64,000 nt of DNA from an uncultured Senegalimassilia sp. (lineage in GTDB: Bacteria > Actinomycetota > Coriobacteriia > Coriobacteriales > Eggerthellaceae), in assembly GCF_902464545.1 (NCBI RefSeq), contig NZ_CABQJR010000003.1, forward strand, positions 1-64,000, read 5' to 3'. Every line of letters begins with the position of its first letter. The stretch's first letter is position 1. Shown here piece by piece: positions 33,846 to 42,720 of the stretch. A program made the position numbers and the translations under genes. Under the pieces are notes generated by a model that was given only the letters and a program-made list of their open reading frames with translations, was not told the origin of the DNA and did no database searches.

Positions 33846-35186
33846 ATGAGAAGACGAGACGATAAAATCGCCCGAGCAGCTCATATCAAAGAGAGGACGC
33901 ACGGAACGTCCAACGAGATATCGTTCAGCGTTCTCGATGCTGCTAAATATAAGGAAACAACTCAGCGATTCAGCTTGAGGGATTTGCTCGCTGCCCGTAG
34001 GGATGCGAATGCTCAGAGTGTTTCACGTGAAACAGGCGAACATGTTTCACGTGAAACATCCGGTCATAAGGCGTCAGTTGGTTCGCACGCTAACGAAAAC
34101 GGTGCTGGCAGGCGGCGAAGCGGAGTCTGGCTTAAACAGAAACAAGCTAAGCAGGCAACCCAACGCAAGAAGGCTCTCCACGCATCAGGCTATAGCGAAG
34201 AAGCTTCGTCTCAGGCGCCGGCTGCTGCTAAGCGCATGTCCATCGAAGAGGAGATAGCGCGAAGAAAAGCGCGCCGTCGCAAAGGGAGGATTGCTGCGGT
34301 ATCCGTGGTGGCAGCTGCCTCTTTGGCGATCGTATCCGTTGGCGTTTGGGCGTGGCACTGTCAGGTCACCGAGCAGCAAGGTTACGAGTCTGAGCTTATG
34401 GATGCGCTGAGACTGGTTTCCGAAGCTGATGAGACCATCTTGCAAATTGATGCGATAGTGGATGACCCCTTTGCAGCAGAAAGCGAAGGAAAGAGGCAAG
34501 ATGTTCTTTCCTTCGTCGAGCAAACCAAGCAGTTGCTATTCGATGCTGATGGGAAGGCGCGCAACGTTTCGGAAAAGCTATCCGATCCTTCCGTTCGCGA
34601 AGTCGCCAATCAAACGGTTATATCGATAACGGCACGCAAAGGCATGATAATGCAAGGCATGCAGCTGGTTGAGGCGTCGGAAGATGCTGAGCAGGCGGCG
34701 AAGGAATGCGACGCTGCGTGGCAGGTGGTGCTGGACGCGGATGCCAAGGTTCGCGAGGCGACAAAACTTGCCGGACGGAACGAGGTCGATGCATCTAGGG
34801 AGTGCACCTTGGAAGCAAAGGAAACGTTTTCCAAAAGCCTTGATCAGCTGAAGGTGCTTCAAGCGGATTACCAAACAGCTGATGTTTCACCGCTGATCGA
34901 GTATGTGGAAAAGCGAATGGAAGCGATGGATTTGGCCGTGCAGTCCGATGAGGCTCTCACAGCGAAAAACAAGGATGAGGCCATCGCGCGAAACGATGCT
35001 TACAACGCTGCCGAAGAGGAAGCGGCGACGATGGCTGCAGCTTTGCCAAGCGACCCGAAGCAATTGGTCAAAGATGCGTATTTCGCAACATGGGCAGAGG
35101 TTATCAGAAGCTATTCCGGACAGCGTGCTGCTGCCGGCACCAGTGATGCAGTTATACGTGATTATTTGGGCGCGCAAGGCAAATAG
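33846..35186 (+). CDS. Single-pass membrane protein carrying two parS sites
   Basis: 446 residues, not recognised. Residues 1-148 are a basic, Ala/Ser/Arg-rich, probably disordered cytoplasmic region. Residues 149-170 (IAAVSVVAAASLAIVSVGVWAW) form one transmembrane helix after an Arg/Lys cluster (RRKARRRKGR), so the C-terminal 275 residues are probably outside. That part is almost all helix with heptad-like Ala/Glu/Asp/Lys patterns (coiled coil). Two exact parS sites lie in the N-terminal coding part; they encode VSRETGEHVSRET (59-71). The ribosome binding site is weak. It starts 15 bases after the dinG stop and may be coupled to it. No catalytic motif is seen. Confidence 0.75.
   Translation: MRRRDDKIARAAHIKERTHGTSNEISFSVLDAAKYKETTQRFSLRDLLAARRDANAQSVSRETGEHVSRETSGHKASVGSHANENGAGRRRSGVWLKQKQAKQATQRKKALHASGYSEEASSQAPAAAKRMSIEEEIARRKARRRKGRIAAVSVVAAASLAIVSVGVWAWHCQVTEQQGYESELMDALRLVSEADETILQIDAIVDDPFAAESEGKRQDVLSFVEQTKQLLFDADGKARNVSEKLSDPSVREVANQTVISITARKGMIMQGMQLVEASEDAEQAAKECDAAWQVVLDADAKVREATKLAGRNEVDASRECTLEAKETFSKSLDQLKVLQADYQTADVSPLIEYVEKRMEAMDLAVQSDEALTAKNKDEAIARNDAYNAAEEEAATMAAALPSDPKQLVKDAYFATWAEVIRSYSGQRAAAGTSDAVIRDYLGAQGK
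34019..34034. other. parS: parS site, first of tandem pair
   Basis: Exact TGTTTCACGTGAAACA inside the single-pass membrane protein gene. Confidence 0.95.
34043..34058. other. parS: parS site, second of tandem pair
   Basis: Exact TGTTTCACGTGAAACA, 24 bp start to start from the previous copy, in the same reading frame. Confidence 0.95.
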
Positions 35187-35194
35187 CGTATACT
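35166..35194 (+). promoter_or_regulatory. Promoter of the 1234-residue protein gene
   Basis: TTGGGC, 17-base spacer, TATACT. The -35 overlaps the end of the preceding gene and the -10 lies just past its stop, 48 bases before the next start. Confidence 0.6.
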
Positions 35195-35241
35195 GCAACC
35201 CGTATATGCCTTGCTGTAATTGAGGAACGAGAGGCACAAAA

Positions 35242-38200
35242 ATGCCGGATATTAAAGAGCATATCGCATACCTGTCGCAGGAAATCGGCGCCCGTCCCGC
35301 TGGCACCGAAGAGGAACAGCAGGCTGCGTTGTACATTACCGAGCAATTCCAGAAGGAAGCAGGTCTGCCTGCTAACATCGAGGATTTCAACGGGGTCGGC
35401 GACCCTCATCTGCCTAGCATGATTTACTGCGGCGCAGCTGTGGTGCTCGCCTTGCTGTCGTTGATCGTGCCCGTGCTGAGCATCGTCGGGGTTATCGGCT
35501 GCCTTGCGGCCGCCGGCTTGTTCGCCGCGGAGTATCTGGATAAGCCCATCATCTCGAAGCTTCTGGGGAAAGGCGTGAGCCAAAACGTTGTGGCGAAGTA
35601 CGCCCCTGCAGCTGTTGAGGATGGTGAAGGCGCTCGTCGCCGAAAGGTGATCTTGGTGGCTCGTTACGACACCGGCAAGGTTCGTGCCGAGCTTGCCGGT
35701 CCCACGGCGCAGGTCATGCCGCTTGTCGGCAAAATCTCCTTCGGTGCAATGGTTGCCCTTCCCGTGCTGCTGCTCATCAAGGGCGTTGCGCTGGGGTCTT
35801 CCGAAGGTACGCTCACCACGACCTTCACGCTGCTGACCGTTATCGCAATGCTGCTCACCGCTATCCCGCTTGCTCTTGGCGCATTGCATCAGACCGCAGC
35901 CTACAACGAAGGTGCGAATTGCAACGCTTCCGGCGTTGCCGCTCTGCTTGAGCTGGCTCGCCGCATCGGTGCGGGCCGTGTGAGCGAAGCCGAGATCGCC
36001 GAGCGCGAGGACGCCCTGATGCATGGACCGGAGGCCGCGTATGAGAGCGGTCTTGTGCCCGAAGGCGCCGAGTTCGTGTATTCGTCCCATCCCCGTTCCT
36101 CCATGGAAGATGAGGAGAGCCTCATCGCCGCCAAGGCTGCAATCTCGGCATTGTCCGGCAAGCCTGTCGACGGCATGACCGCTGAAGAGGTTGAGCGCAA
36201 CCTTCAGAAGATCGAGCGACACGATCGCGAGGAAGCTGAAGAGGAAGCTCGAATGCAGCGCATGGAGGCGCGCGCCATCGAGAGCGCCCGTCGCGATGCC
36301 GAGCAGGCTCGTCTTGCGGCCGAGCAGGAGCAGCGGGCTCTTGAGGCCCAGCAGGCAGAGGAGGCCGAAAAGGCCCAGGCTGAGTTCGAGGCCCAGCAGG
36401 CGGCGATGCAGCAAGCCGAGCTCGAGGCCCAGCAGGCAGCGGCCCAGCAGGCTGCTATCCAGCAGATGCAGGCGGCTGCGGAGCAGCAGCGCGCGGCGCA
36501 GGCAAGCGTGCCTGATTGGTATGCTCGCGCTCAGGAAAAGGCCAAGAAGCCCCGTAACGCTGAGAAGCCGGCGCAGCGTTCCCGTTATGCTAGCGCCCTT
36601 GATGCCGCGGTCGCCGAAAGCGCCGGTCATTTCGCGAAGGCGAACAACATCGTAGAGCATGAGCTTGAGCGCTCCTTCGATATCGATCGCGATACCATTC
36701 GCGAGGTTCGCGCTCCGCAGTGGGCGACCATCGCGCCCGTGCAGCCTGCGGTGCAGCCTGAAACCGAGCAGCCGGTCGTGAACGCCGCAGCCCCTGAAGT
36801 CTCCGTGAATGCGGTGTCGGCGGTTGAGCAGGCTTCGCAGATGCAGCAAGCCCCCGTGCAAGAGGAGCCTGCCGTCCAAGCACCTGCGCCGCAGCAGGCA
36901 GCACAGCCCGTGCAGTTCGAGGAGTTGCTCGAAGCGGCTTCCGCTGACGAGAACGCAGGCGCAGCGCTTCAGGCAGATACTGCCGTTGCAACCTTCGCCC
37001 CCGAGCCTTCCGCTCCGGTGGCCGAGCACGCACCTGAGCCCGCGGCCGAGCAGATGACCGCTCAGCAGCCCGTCGTGCAGTTCGCCCCCGCGCAGGTTTC
37101 CGCACCGGAACCCGCTCAGACCCAGGTTGTCGCTCCTGCAGAGGTTGCCGACCCCTTCGCCACGGCGGCTACGCCCCCGATCGATGTGACGAAGCTCCAT
37201 CTTGAGGATGTTCCTCCGATGGGCGACGTTCCCATGCCGGCGTTCTTGGATCCGCGCAAGGTGCAGGAAGAGGCCCAGTCCCGCCAGTCCGACGCTCCTC
37301 GCTCGGGCAATCGCGTCGATGTGACGCAGGCTTCCATCAACGAGGCCGGCCGTGTCGATGCGGCAAACGCTCCTGCGGTACCTACGCCCGCACCTATGCC
37401 CGAACCTGCGGATGAGACGGTGCCGGAACTGCAAGCCAAGCCGCTTGATATCCCAGACGCTTCCGTGGTCCCCGCGGCTCCCGTCACCTTGCCGGAGATC
37501 TCCGCGACCGCCCCGGCGGCCCCCGTTGCGGCGGCTGTGAAGCAGCGCGCTCCGCTTGCCGACGTCGAATCCGCCGGCAAGACCGCGGCACGTAGCTTAC
37601 TGAACCTGCTTCCCTCCATCGGGTCGTCCGATATCAAGGCTGCTCATGAGCAGGAGGACGAAGAGGCTGAGATGTCTGGCGAGAAGAAGGATTCCAGGCC
37701 TTCCCTGCTCGCATCCTTGCCTTCGCTGTCCGGCTCCATCAAGGCGGCGGATGCGGCTCAGGCCCAGCCGGGTGTGAACGCTGCCGCAAGCTTCGGTACT
37801 GCTGGTGCTACCGGCTCGTTCGCTCCGGTGAGCAGCGAGCTTGCCAGCACCATGGACCCTGAGGACATGTACGTTGATGATGCGGATGATTCCGCTTACG
37901 ACGATCACTTCACCGAGACGGGTGCGTTTGCGGGCCCTGGCTACATGGAGATGCCTAAGTCGCGCTTCCGCCGCCTGTTCGACAAGTTCCTCCATCGCAA
38001 GGAAGACGAAGAGGATACGCCGCAGGAGTGGCTCGACGTGGACGACAACTTCGAGGCTCGTGCCGCCGGAAAGGCGCGCGGCGGCTGGGAGAGCTTCCAG
38101 GAAGAGCACTACGAGCAGGGCGAGTATCAGGGTGATTACGCTGTCGAAGCCGATCAGGATGCTGCAGCTTATCCTGGGGCTACGCAGGCTCTGCCGGCTT

Positions 38201-38946
38201 TGCAGAGCGATGACCTTGGCGCAACCCAGGCTTGGACGCCCCAGCCGATCGATGTTGAGGCGGCAGGCCAAGAGGCTTCCCAGGTCGCGTACGACGATTC
38301 GTTCAACGTCGACGACGTGGCAGACGACGAGCAGTCCGGGTCCAACCGCTTCCGTCCGTGGCATGGCGGCGCTTACTCCGCACGTCGCATGGAGAACAGC
38401 AACCTGTCCTCCGAGGAGCTTGCCGATGAAGCGGCCGCGGCGGCTGTGCCCACGCCCGTCGAGCTTAACGAGGAGCTTAACGAGGTGTACCAGTTCCGCA
38501 ACCCCGACATCGATGCCGAGGTGTGGTTCGTGGCCCTGGGTTCCGAGCTTGCTCAGAATTCCGGCATGAAGGCGTTCCTGGAGGCTCATCAGTCCGAGCT
38601 GCGAGGTGCGTTCATCGTCGATATCGACGCTATCGGCGCCGGTGATCTGACCATGATCGAGCGTGAGGGTTTCTTGAAGCCCTCGAAGGCATCGTCGCGC
38701 ATGAAGCGCTACATTCGCAAGGCTTCGCAGGCTACCGGCATCAAGGTGGCGTCCGGTGCGTTGCTCGGCGAGGAGAGCGCTGCATCGTATGCGGCGAAGC
38801 ATGGCTGCCAGGTAACCCATCTGGTGGGCATGGAAGGCGGCAAGCTCGCGCTGTATGGCCAGCAGGACGACATCGTCGAGAACATCGACGAGAAGAAACT
38901 GGCCTCCAACGTGGACTTCCTTATGGAGTTGTTGAAGAATATGTAA
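35242..38946 (+). CDS. Split M28-peptidase-like membrane protein, probably a pseudoenzyme
   Basis: 1234 residues. The N-terminus (HIAYLSQEIGARPAGTEEEQ) and the block YNEGANCNASGVAALLELA (221-239) resemble M28 aminopeptidases, where the latter reads ...DDNASG. The C-terminal 145 residues (VWFVALGSELAQNSG, FIVDIDAIGAGD, LYGQQDDIVENID) resemble the second half of the same fold. Expected metal ligands are mostly changed: HxD to RYD (141-143), bridging Asp to Cys227, Glu-Glu to Glu-Leu (1102-1103), final His absent. Hydrophobic segments near 60-78, 80-97, 164-183 and 194-213 suggest four membrane helices. Between the halves lie about 840 residues of Gln/Ala/Glu/Pro low-complexity sequence. It has its own promoter. 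Fold assignment is by motif reading only. Confidence 0.7.
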   Translation: MPDIKEHIAYLSQEIGARPAGTEEEQQAALYITEQFQKEAGLPANIEDFNGVGDPHLPSMIYCGAAVVLALLSLIVPVLSIVGVIGCLAAAGLFAAEYLDKPIISKLLGKGVSQNVVAKYAPAAVEDGEGARRRKVILVARYDTGKVRAELAGPTAQVMPLVGKISFGAMVALPVLLLIKGVALGSSEGTLTTTFTLLTVIAMLLTAIPLALGALHQTAAYNEGANCNASGVAALLELARRIGAGRVSEAEIAEREDALMHGPEAAYESGLVPEGAEFVYSSHPRSSMEDEESLIAAKAAISALSGKPVDGMTAEEVERNLQKIERHDREEAEEEARMQRMEARAIESARRDAEQARLAAEQEQRALEAQQAEEAEKAQAEFEAQQAAMQQAELEAQQAAAQQAAIQQMQAAAEQQRAAQASVPDWYARAQEKAKKPRNAEKPAQRSRYASALDAAVAESAGHFAKANNIVEHELERSFDIDRDTIREVRAPQWATIAPVQPAVQPETEQPVVNAAAPEVSVNAVSAVEQASQMQQAPVQEEPAVQAPAPQQAAQPVQFEELLEAASADENAGAALQADTAVATFAPEPSAPVAEHAPEPAAEQMTAQQPVVQFAPAQVSAPEPAQTQVVAPAEVADPFATAATPPIDVTKLHLEDVPPMGDVPMPAFLDPRKVQEEAQSRQSDAPRSGNRVDVTQASINEAGRVDAANAPAVPTPAPMPEPADETVPELQAKPLDIPDASVVPAAPVTLPEISATAPAAPVAAAVKQRAPLADVESAGKTAARSLLNLLPSIGSSDIKAAHEQEDEEAEMSGEKKDSRPSLLASLPSLSGSIKAADAAQAQPGVNAAASFGTAGATGSFAPVSSELASTMDPEDMYVDDADDSAYDDHFTETGAFAGPGYMEMPKSRFRRLFDKFLHRKEDEEDTPQEWLDVDDNFEARAAGKARGGWESFQEEHYEQGEYQGDYAVEADQDAAAYPGATQALPALQSDDLGATQAWTPQPIDVEAAGQEASQVAYDDSFNVDDVADDEQSGSNRFRPWHGGAYSARRMENSNLSSEELADEAAAAAVPTPVELNEELNEVYQFRNPDIDAEVWFVALGSELAQNSGMKAFLEAHQSELRGAFIVDIDAIGAGDLTMIEREGFLKPSKASSRMKRYIRKASQATGIKVASGALLGEESAASYAAKHGCQVTHLVGMEGGKLALYGQQDDIVENIDEKKLASNVDFLMELLKNM

Positions 38947-38988
38947 GGCCTGTAACATGCTCGTTATCTGACTGGACGGCCGCTGGCC

Positions 38989-38994
38989 TATAAT
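38989..38994 (+). promoter_or_regulatory. -10 element ahead of the DUF5679 gene
   Basis: Consensus TATAAT 85 bases before the start; no clear -35. Confidence 0.45.
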
Positions 38995-39078
38995 TTCAGC
39001 CCGCACGAGCATGAACTGAAAGTGCATTCACCGATTCACGGCGCTTGCACTCTTATACGGCAACTAGAGAGGTTTACT

Positions 39079-39228
39079 ATGGCTATCGAGGCATATTGCG
39101 TGAAATGCAAGGCAAAGAAGATCATGAAGGATCCCGTTGAGGGCGTCACGAAGAACGGCAAGCCTATCACGAAGGGCAAGTGCCCTGACTGCGGCACCAC
39201 CATCTGCCGTATCGGCGCTGCAAAATAG
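39079..39228 (+). CDS. DUF5679 zinc-ribbon-like small protein
   Basis: 49-residue protein with two CxxC pairs: YCVKCKAKK near the start and CPDCGTTIC near the end, which can bind one zinc ion. The sequence with KDPVEGVTKNGKPITKGKCP matches the DUF5679 family, common in actinobacteria and chloroflexi and of unknown function. The start ATG follows AGAGAGGTTTACT; a longer frame adds 19 residues across the promoter region. A strong terminator follows, so it is monocistronic. Confidence 0.9.
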   Translation: MAIEAYCVKCKAKKIMKDPVEGVTKNGKPITKGKCPDCGTTICRIGAAK

Positions 39229-39245
39229 CATATCGTTCGAGCAAC

Positions 39246-39284
39246 AACCAGCAATGCCCGCCCCGCGCGGGCATTGCTGGTTTT
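39246..39284 (+). terminator. Terminator after the DUF5679 gene
   Basis: 16-bp stem (39246-39261 with 39267-39282) ending in TTTT. Confidence 0.92.
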
Positions 39285-39324
39285 GAAGCGGCGGGAATGA
39301 ATGACACGAAAGGAAGGGAGCGTA

Positions 39325-40671
39325 ATGGGCGGCACGCAGAAAATCGACCTGTACGAGAATTTCAAGAGCATCAATTCTATCGATGCTGAAAAGTACAAAC
39401 GCTACGATGTGAAGCGCGGCCTGCGCAATGCCGACGGAACCGGCGTTTTGGCGGGTTTGACGGGTATCTCCAACGTGCATGGCTACGTCATGTCCGATGG
39501 CGAGAAACGCGCCGACGAAGGTGAGCTGCGTCTTCGCGGGTATGACCTGTACGACCTTCTGGGTGTTGATGCGAAGGATCGTCGATTCAACTACGAAGAG
39601 GTCTCTTACTTGCTGCTGATGGGCGAACTTCCTACGGAGCAGCAGCTTTCCGACTACATCGCCACCATCGACGCGCAGCGCGAGCTGCCCGACGGTTTCA
39701 CTGCGTCCATGATCATGCGCGACACGCCTCCTGACATCATGAACGTGCTGGCTCGAACCATCCTGCTTTTGTACGCTTATGACGAAAACGCCGAGGATCG
39801 ATCCGTCCAGCACGAGATCAGCACCGCTATCTCCCTTATTTCCCGTCTCCCCCGCATCATGGTGTTGACGTACTACGCGATTCGCGCGCGCTACAACAAC
39901 GAGTCCATGATCATGCATCGTTTCATCCCAGGTCAGTCCACGGCGGAGACCATTCTGTCCATGCTGCGCCCCGACAGGCAGTTCACGGCCGAGGAAGCGC
40001 GCATGCTTGACATCATGCTGTGCCTGCACGCAGAACACGGCGGCGGCAACAACTCGTCGTTCACCACGCATGTGCTGACGTCCGCCGATACGGACGCGTA
40101 CTCCACGTATGCGGCGGCCATCGGTTCGCTGAAGGGCCGCAAGCACGGTGGCGCGAACCATCAGGTTCTTGCCATGCAGAAAGAAATCAAGGACAACGTC
40201 GTCAATTGGGAGAACGATGACGAGGTTGCCGCGTATCTCGCCAAGATCGTGAACAAGCAGGCCTACGACAAGAGCGGTCTGGTATACGGCATGGGCCATG
40301 CGGTGTACACGCTGTCCGATCCCCGTGCCGTCATTTGCAAGCGCTTCGCCGAGAAGCTGGCCAAGGGCACTGAGTTCGAGGCGGAGTTCCGCCTGCTCGA
40401 GAAGATCGAGCGCCTGGCGCCCGAGGTGATTCTCAACGAGAAGGGCCCGAAGAAGGATATGTGCGCGAACGTGGATATGTACTCCGGTTTCGTGTACTCC
40501 ATGCTGGGAATCCCGGAGGATCTGTTCACCCCGCTGTTCGCCTGCGCCCGCATGTCGGGTTGGGCTGCGCATCGCTTCGAGGAGATCGTTTCGGGCAAGC
40601 GCATCATCCGCCCGGCGTACAAGTCGATCTACAGCAAGAAGCGCGCATACATTCCCATGGACGAGCGCTAA
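39325..40671 (+). CDS. Citrate synthase
   Basis: Condenses acetyl-CoA and oxaloacetate to citrate. The start chosen is MGGTQKIDLYENF, behind AAGGAAGGGAGCGTA. 448 residues. Active-site regions are HAEHGGGNNSSFTTHV, KGRKHGGANHQV and MGHAVYTLSDPRA, carrying the conserved His residues and following acidic residues. The N-terminal domain is longer than in short dimeric enzymes. It is monocistronic between two terminators. Without other TCA genes in view it may feed glutamate synthesis rather than a full cycle; that is inference. Confidence 0.95.
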   Translation: MGGTQKIDLYENFKSINSIDAEKYKRYDVKRGLRNADGTGVLAGLTGISNVHGYVMSDGEKRADEGELRLRGYDLYDLLGVDAKDRRFNYEEVSYLLLMGELPTEQQLSDYIATIDAQRELPDGFTASMIMRDTPPDIMNVLARTILLLYAYDENAEDRSVQHEISTAISLISRLPRIMVLTYYAIRARYNNESMIMHRFIPGQSTAETILSMLRPDRQFTAEEARMLDIMLCLHAEHGGGNNSSFTTHVLTSADTDAYSTYAAAIGSLKGRKHGGANHQVLAMQKEIKDNVVNWENDDEVAAYLAKIVNKQAYDKSGLVYGMGHAVYTLSDPRAVICKRFAEKLAKGTEFEAEFRLLEKIERLAPEVILNEKGPKKDMCANVDMYSGFVYSMLGIPEDLFTPLFACARMSGWAAHRFEEIVSGKRIIRPAYKSIYSKKRAYIPMDER

Positions 40672-40697
40672 GCGCAAAGCAACGCAAAACCCTGTTG

Positions 40698-40726
40698 AAG
40701 CGCCCGGATCACTTCCGGGCGCTTTT
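40698..40726 (+). terminator. Terminator after citrate synthase
   Basis: 11-bp stem AAGCGCCCGGA / TCCGGGCGCTT, five-base loop, then TT. Confidence 0.92.
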
Positions 40727-40874
40727 GCGTTGTTTTAGGATGAGTAAGTAGGCGAAAGAGTTTAAGGTTGCATAAAACTAAGCAGTTCTATCGCTATCTT
40801 TCGGGTCGCGACGTTCGCGTGGCTCTGCTTTGCAAATGGGCAGCTGGGGCTGGTTTGGTTTCAAAAAAAGAAAA

Positions 40875-40892
40875 CGCCCGGGGACCCGGGCG
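40875..40892 (-). terminator. Terminator after tRNA-Ser (TGA)
   Basis: Compact stem CGCCCGGG / CCCGGGCG followed on the minus strand by TTTTCTTTTTTT. Confidence 0.85.
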
Positions 40893-40901
40893 ATAGCATT
40901 C

Positions 40902-40989
40902 TGGCGGAGGAAGTAGGATTCGAACCCACGGAACCTTGCGGCTCAACAGTTTTCAAGACTGCCGCCTTCAACCACTCGGCCATTCCTCC
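40902..40989 (-). tRNA. tRNA-Ser (TGA)
   Basis: 88-nt class II tRNA with encoded CCA. The acceptor GGAGGAA pairs with TTCCTCC, the anticodon loop CTTGAAA gives anticodon TGA, with a long variable arm. It is divergent from tadA. Confidence 0.97.
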
Positions 40990-41014
40990 ATGTAGCTTGC
41001 TAGGATACCATATA

Positions 41015-41527
41015 ATGATGCTTATGAATGACGAAGAATACATGCGCATGGCGCTTGAGGAGGCGCAACGTGCGGCGGCTATGGGAGAGGTCCCCATCGG
41101 CGCCGTGGTTGTGTACCACCCTATCGACAAAGCAACGCGTCGACCGCTTGCCGAGCCTCGCGTGATTGCGCGGGCATGCAACATCCGCGAGACGCAGCAA
41201 GATCCCGCAGGGCATGCGGAGTTCGTTGCCATGAAGATGGCGGCGGCCGAACTTGGCGTGTGGAGGCTTACGGGTTGCACGGTGTACGTGACGTTGGAAC
41301 CGTGCATCATGTGCGCCGGGCTCATGCACCAGGCTCGGGTCGACCGATGCGTGTTCGGTGCGCCCGACCCGAAAGCGGGTGCTTTGGGCACGCTGTATTC
41401 CATTCACGAGGATAAGCGCCTCAACCATACATTCGACGTAAAGGCCGGCGTGCTGTCCGAGGAATGCGCAACCATATTGCGAGAATTCTTCAAGGCACGT
41501 CGAAAGAAACGAACGGAGCAGCAGTGA
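41015..41527 (+). CDS. tadA: tRNA-specific adenosine deaminase TadA
   Basis: Converts A34 to inosine in tRNA-Arg(ACG). The start is set at MMLMNDEEYM, nine bases after TAGGA; the exact Met is uncertain within three codons. 170 residues. The zinc site is intact: GHAEF (His67, Glu69) and PCIMC (Cys97, Cys100). The loop VYHPIDKATRRPLAEPRVIA is longer than usual for TadA. Its stop overlaps the ispE start (TGATG), so the two are coupled. Confidence 0.93.
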   Translation: MMLMNDEEYMRMALEEAQRAAAMGEVPIGAVVVYHPIDKATRRPLAEPRVIARACNIRETQQDPAGHAEFVAMKMAAAELGVWRLTGCTVYVTLEPCIMCAGLMHQARVDRCVFGAPDPKAGALGTLYSIHEDKRLNHTFDVKAGVLSEECATILREFFKARRKKRTEQQ

Positions 41528-42546
41528 TGCAGCAAGATGAAAAACAGAATGTTTCACGTGAAACATTGGAAGGGTCCGTGGACATGCTCGACATAGCCCG
41601 CGTTGCCCAGGACGTGGAAGCGCGCGAGTTTGCCGGTATGGGTTCGCTCAAGCTGGTTGCCCCGGCGAAGGTGAATCTGTACCTGAACGTCAAGGGCGTG
41701 CGCGACGACGGATACCATGAGGTGTCTACGACGATGCATGCGCTGATGCTGCATGATGTGCTGCGCATGAAGATCATCCCGGGCACCGGTGAAGCGGTGA
41801 AGCTGACCACGCGCAGCTTCGAGGGGCTGGCTCCCCTGGATGTCGACCCGCAGGACAACATCGTGGTGAAGGCAATCTTGAAGCTGGCCGAGGCATTTGG
41901 CCGAACGCTGGGCGAAGAGGAAACGATGCGCGTGCATCTTGAGAAGCGCATCCCCGTTCAGGCCGGCCTGGGCGGCGGTTCTTCGGATGCGGCCGCAGCG
42001 CTGCTGGGCTCGGCGGTTCTGTGGGGCGAAAGCGTTTTGGATCCGCGAATCAAAGAGGTTGCCGCTCAGTTGGGCGCCGACGTGGTCTTCTTCTTGCAAG
42101 GCGGCTGCGCCCTTTACGACGGCATCGGCGAGAACCTGGTCCGTACGCTCAAGCCGATGAACGACTTCCTGGTGCTGGTGAAACCCGAAGGCGGCGTTTC
42201 CACGGCCGAGTCCTACAAGAAGATCGACGAAGACCCTCAGCCTATTTCAGCGGAGGACGCGGAAGCCGCGGAATCAGCGGAGTATGCGATGAGCGTGCCG
42301 CTGCTGAACAACATGGCGAAGGCCAGCGAGCAGCTGAATCCGGGGATCCGCACCGTGCGCGAGTGGCTGCAGGAGCAGCCGGGCGTATGCAACGCCATGA
42401 TGTCCGGCAGCGGCGCCGCAGTGTTCGCGGTATGCGATTCCTTTGCATCGGCGGCCAAGGTGGCAACCGATGCGCAGGCCAAGGGATGGTGGGCTCGCAC
42501 CACCACGTTCGGCCCCTTCAAGGCGACGCTTACCACGAATTGCTAG
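41527..42546 (+). CDS. ispE: 4-diphosphocytidyl-2-C-methyl-D-erythritol kinase
   Basis: Fourth step of the MEP isoprenoid pathway, which supplies the menaquinone side chain. 339 residues. The GHMP kinase ATP motif is PVQAGLGGGSSDAAAAL, with LVAPAKVNLYLNV near the start of the fold and MMSGSGAAVFAVC near the end. The first 40 residues before the fold are extra. The chosen ATG overlaps the tadA stop with GGAG ahead; MLDIARV 19 codons later is a fair alternative. A perfect parS lies in the extra N-terminal part (encoding NVSRETLEG). Confidence 0.93.
   Translation: MQQDEKQNVSRETLEGSVDMLDIARVAQDVEAREFAGMGSLKLVAPAKVNLYLNVKGVRDDGYHEVSTTMHALMLHDVLRMKIIPGTGEAVKLTTRSFEGLAPLDVDPQDNIVVKAILKLAEAFGRTLGEEETMRVHLEKRIPVQAGLGGGSSDAAAALLGSAVLWGESVLDPRIKEVAAQLGADVVFFLQGGCALYDGIGENLVRTLKPMNDFLVLVKPEGGVSTAESYKKIDEDPQPISAEDAEAAESAEYAMSVPLLNNMAKASEQLNPGIRTVREWLQEQPGVCNAMMSGSGAAVFAVCDSFASAAKVATDAQAKGWWARTTTFGPFKATLTTNC
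41550..41565. other. parS: parS site in 5' end of ispE
   Basis: Exact TGTTTCACGTGAAACA within the first codons of ispE. Confidence 0.95.
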
Positions 42547-42720
42547 ACAAACCTCGCGGGGCAGAGGATTCCAGCGTGGCAATGTAGTTTATGCTGTATC
42601 CACGGTCGGAGCACCTCTCCTAGAGGGCTTTTCGGCCTTGCAAGGGTTTGGACTGCGATGTGCAGAGAAGCGCGATCTTCAAGGTCGCGTAATGCAGGCA
42701 ACCGGTAGAAGGAGGAAGCC

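Noticed and set aside
42547..42720. Possible small RNA (such as SRP RNA) between ispE and lemA
   Set aside because: The conserved SRP tetraloop and GGAAGCAGC strings are not present and no clear promoter-terminator pair brackets the region.
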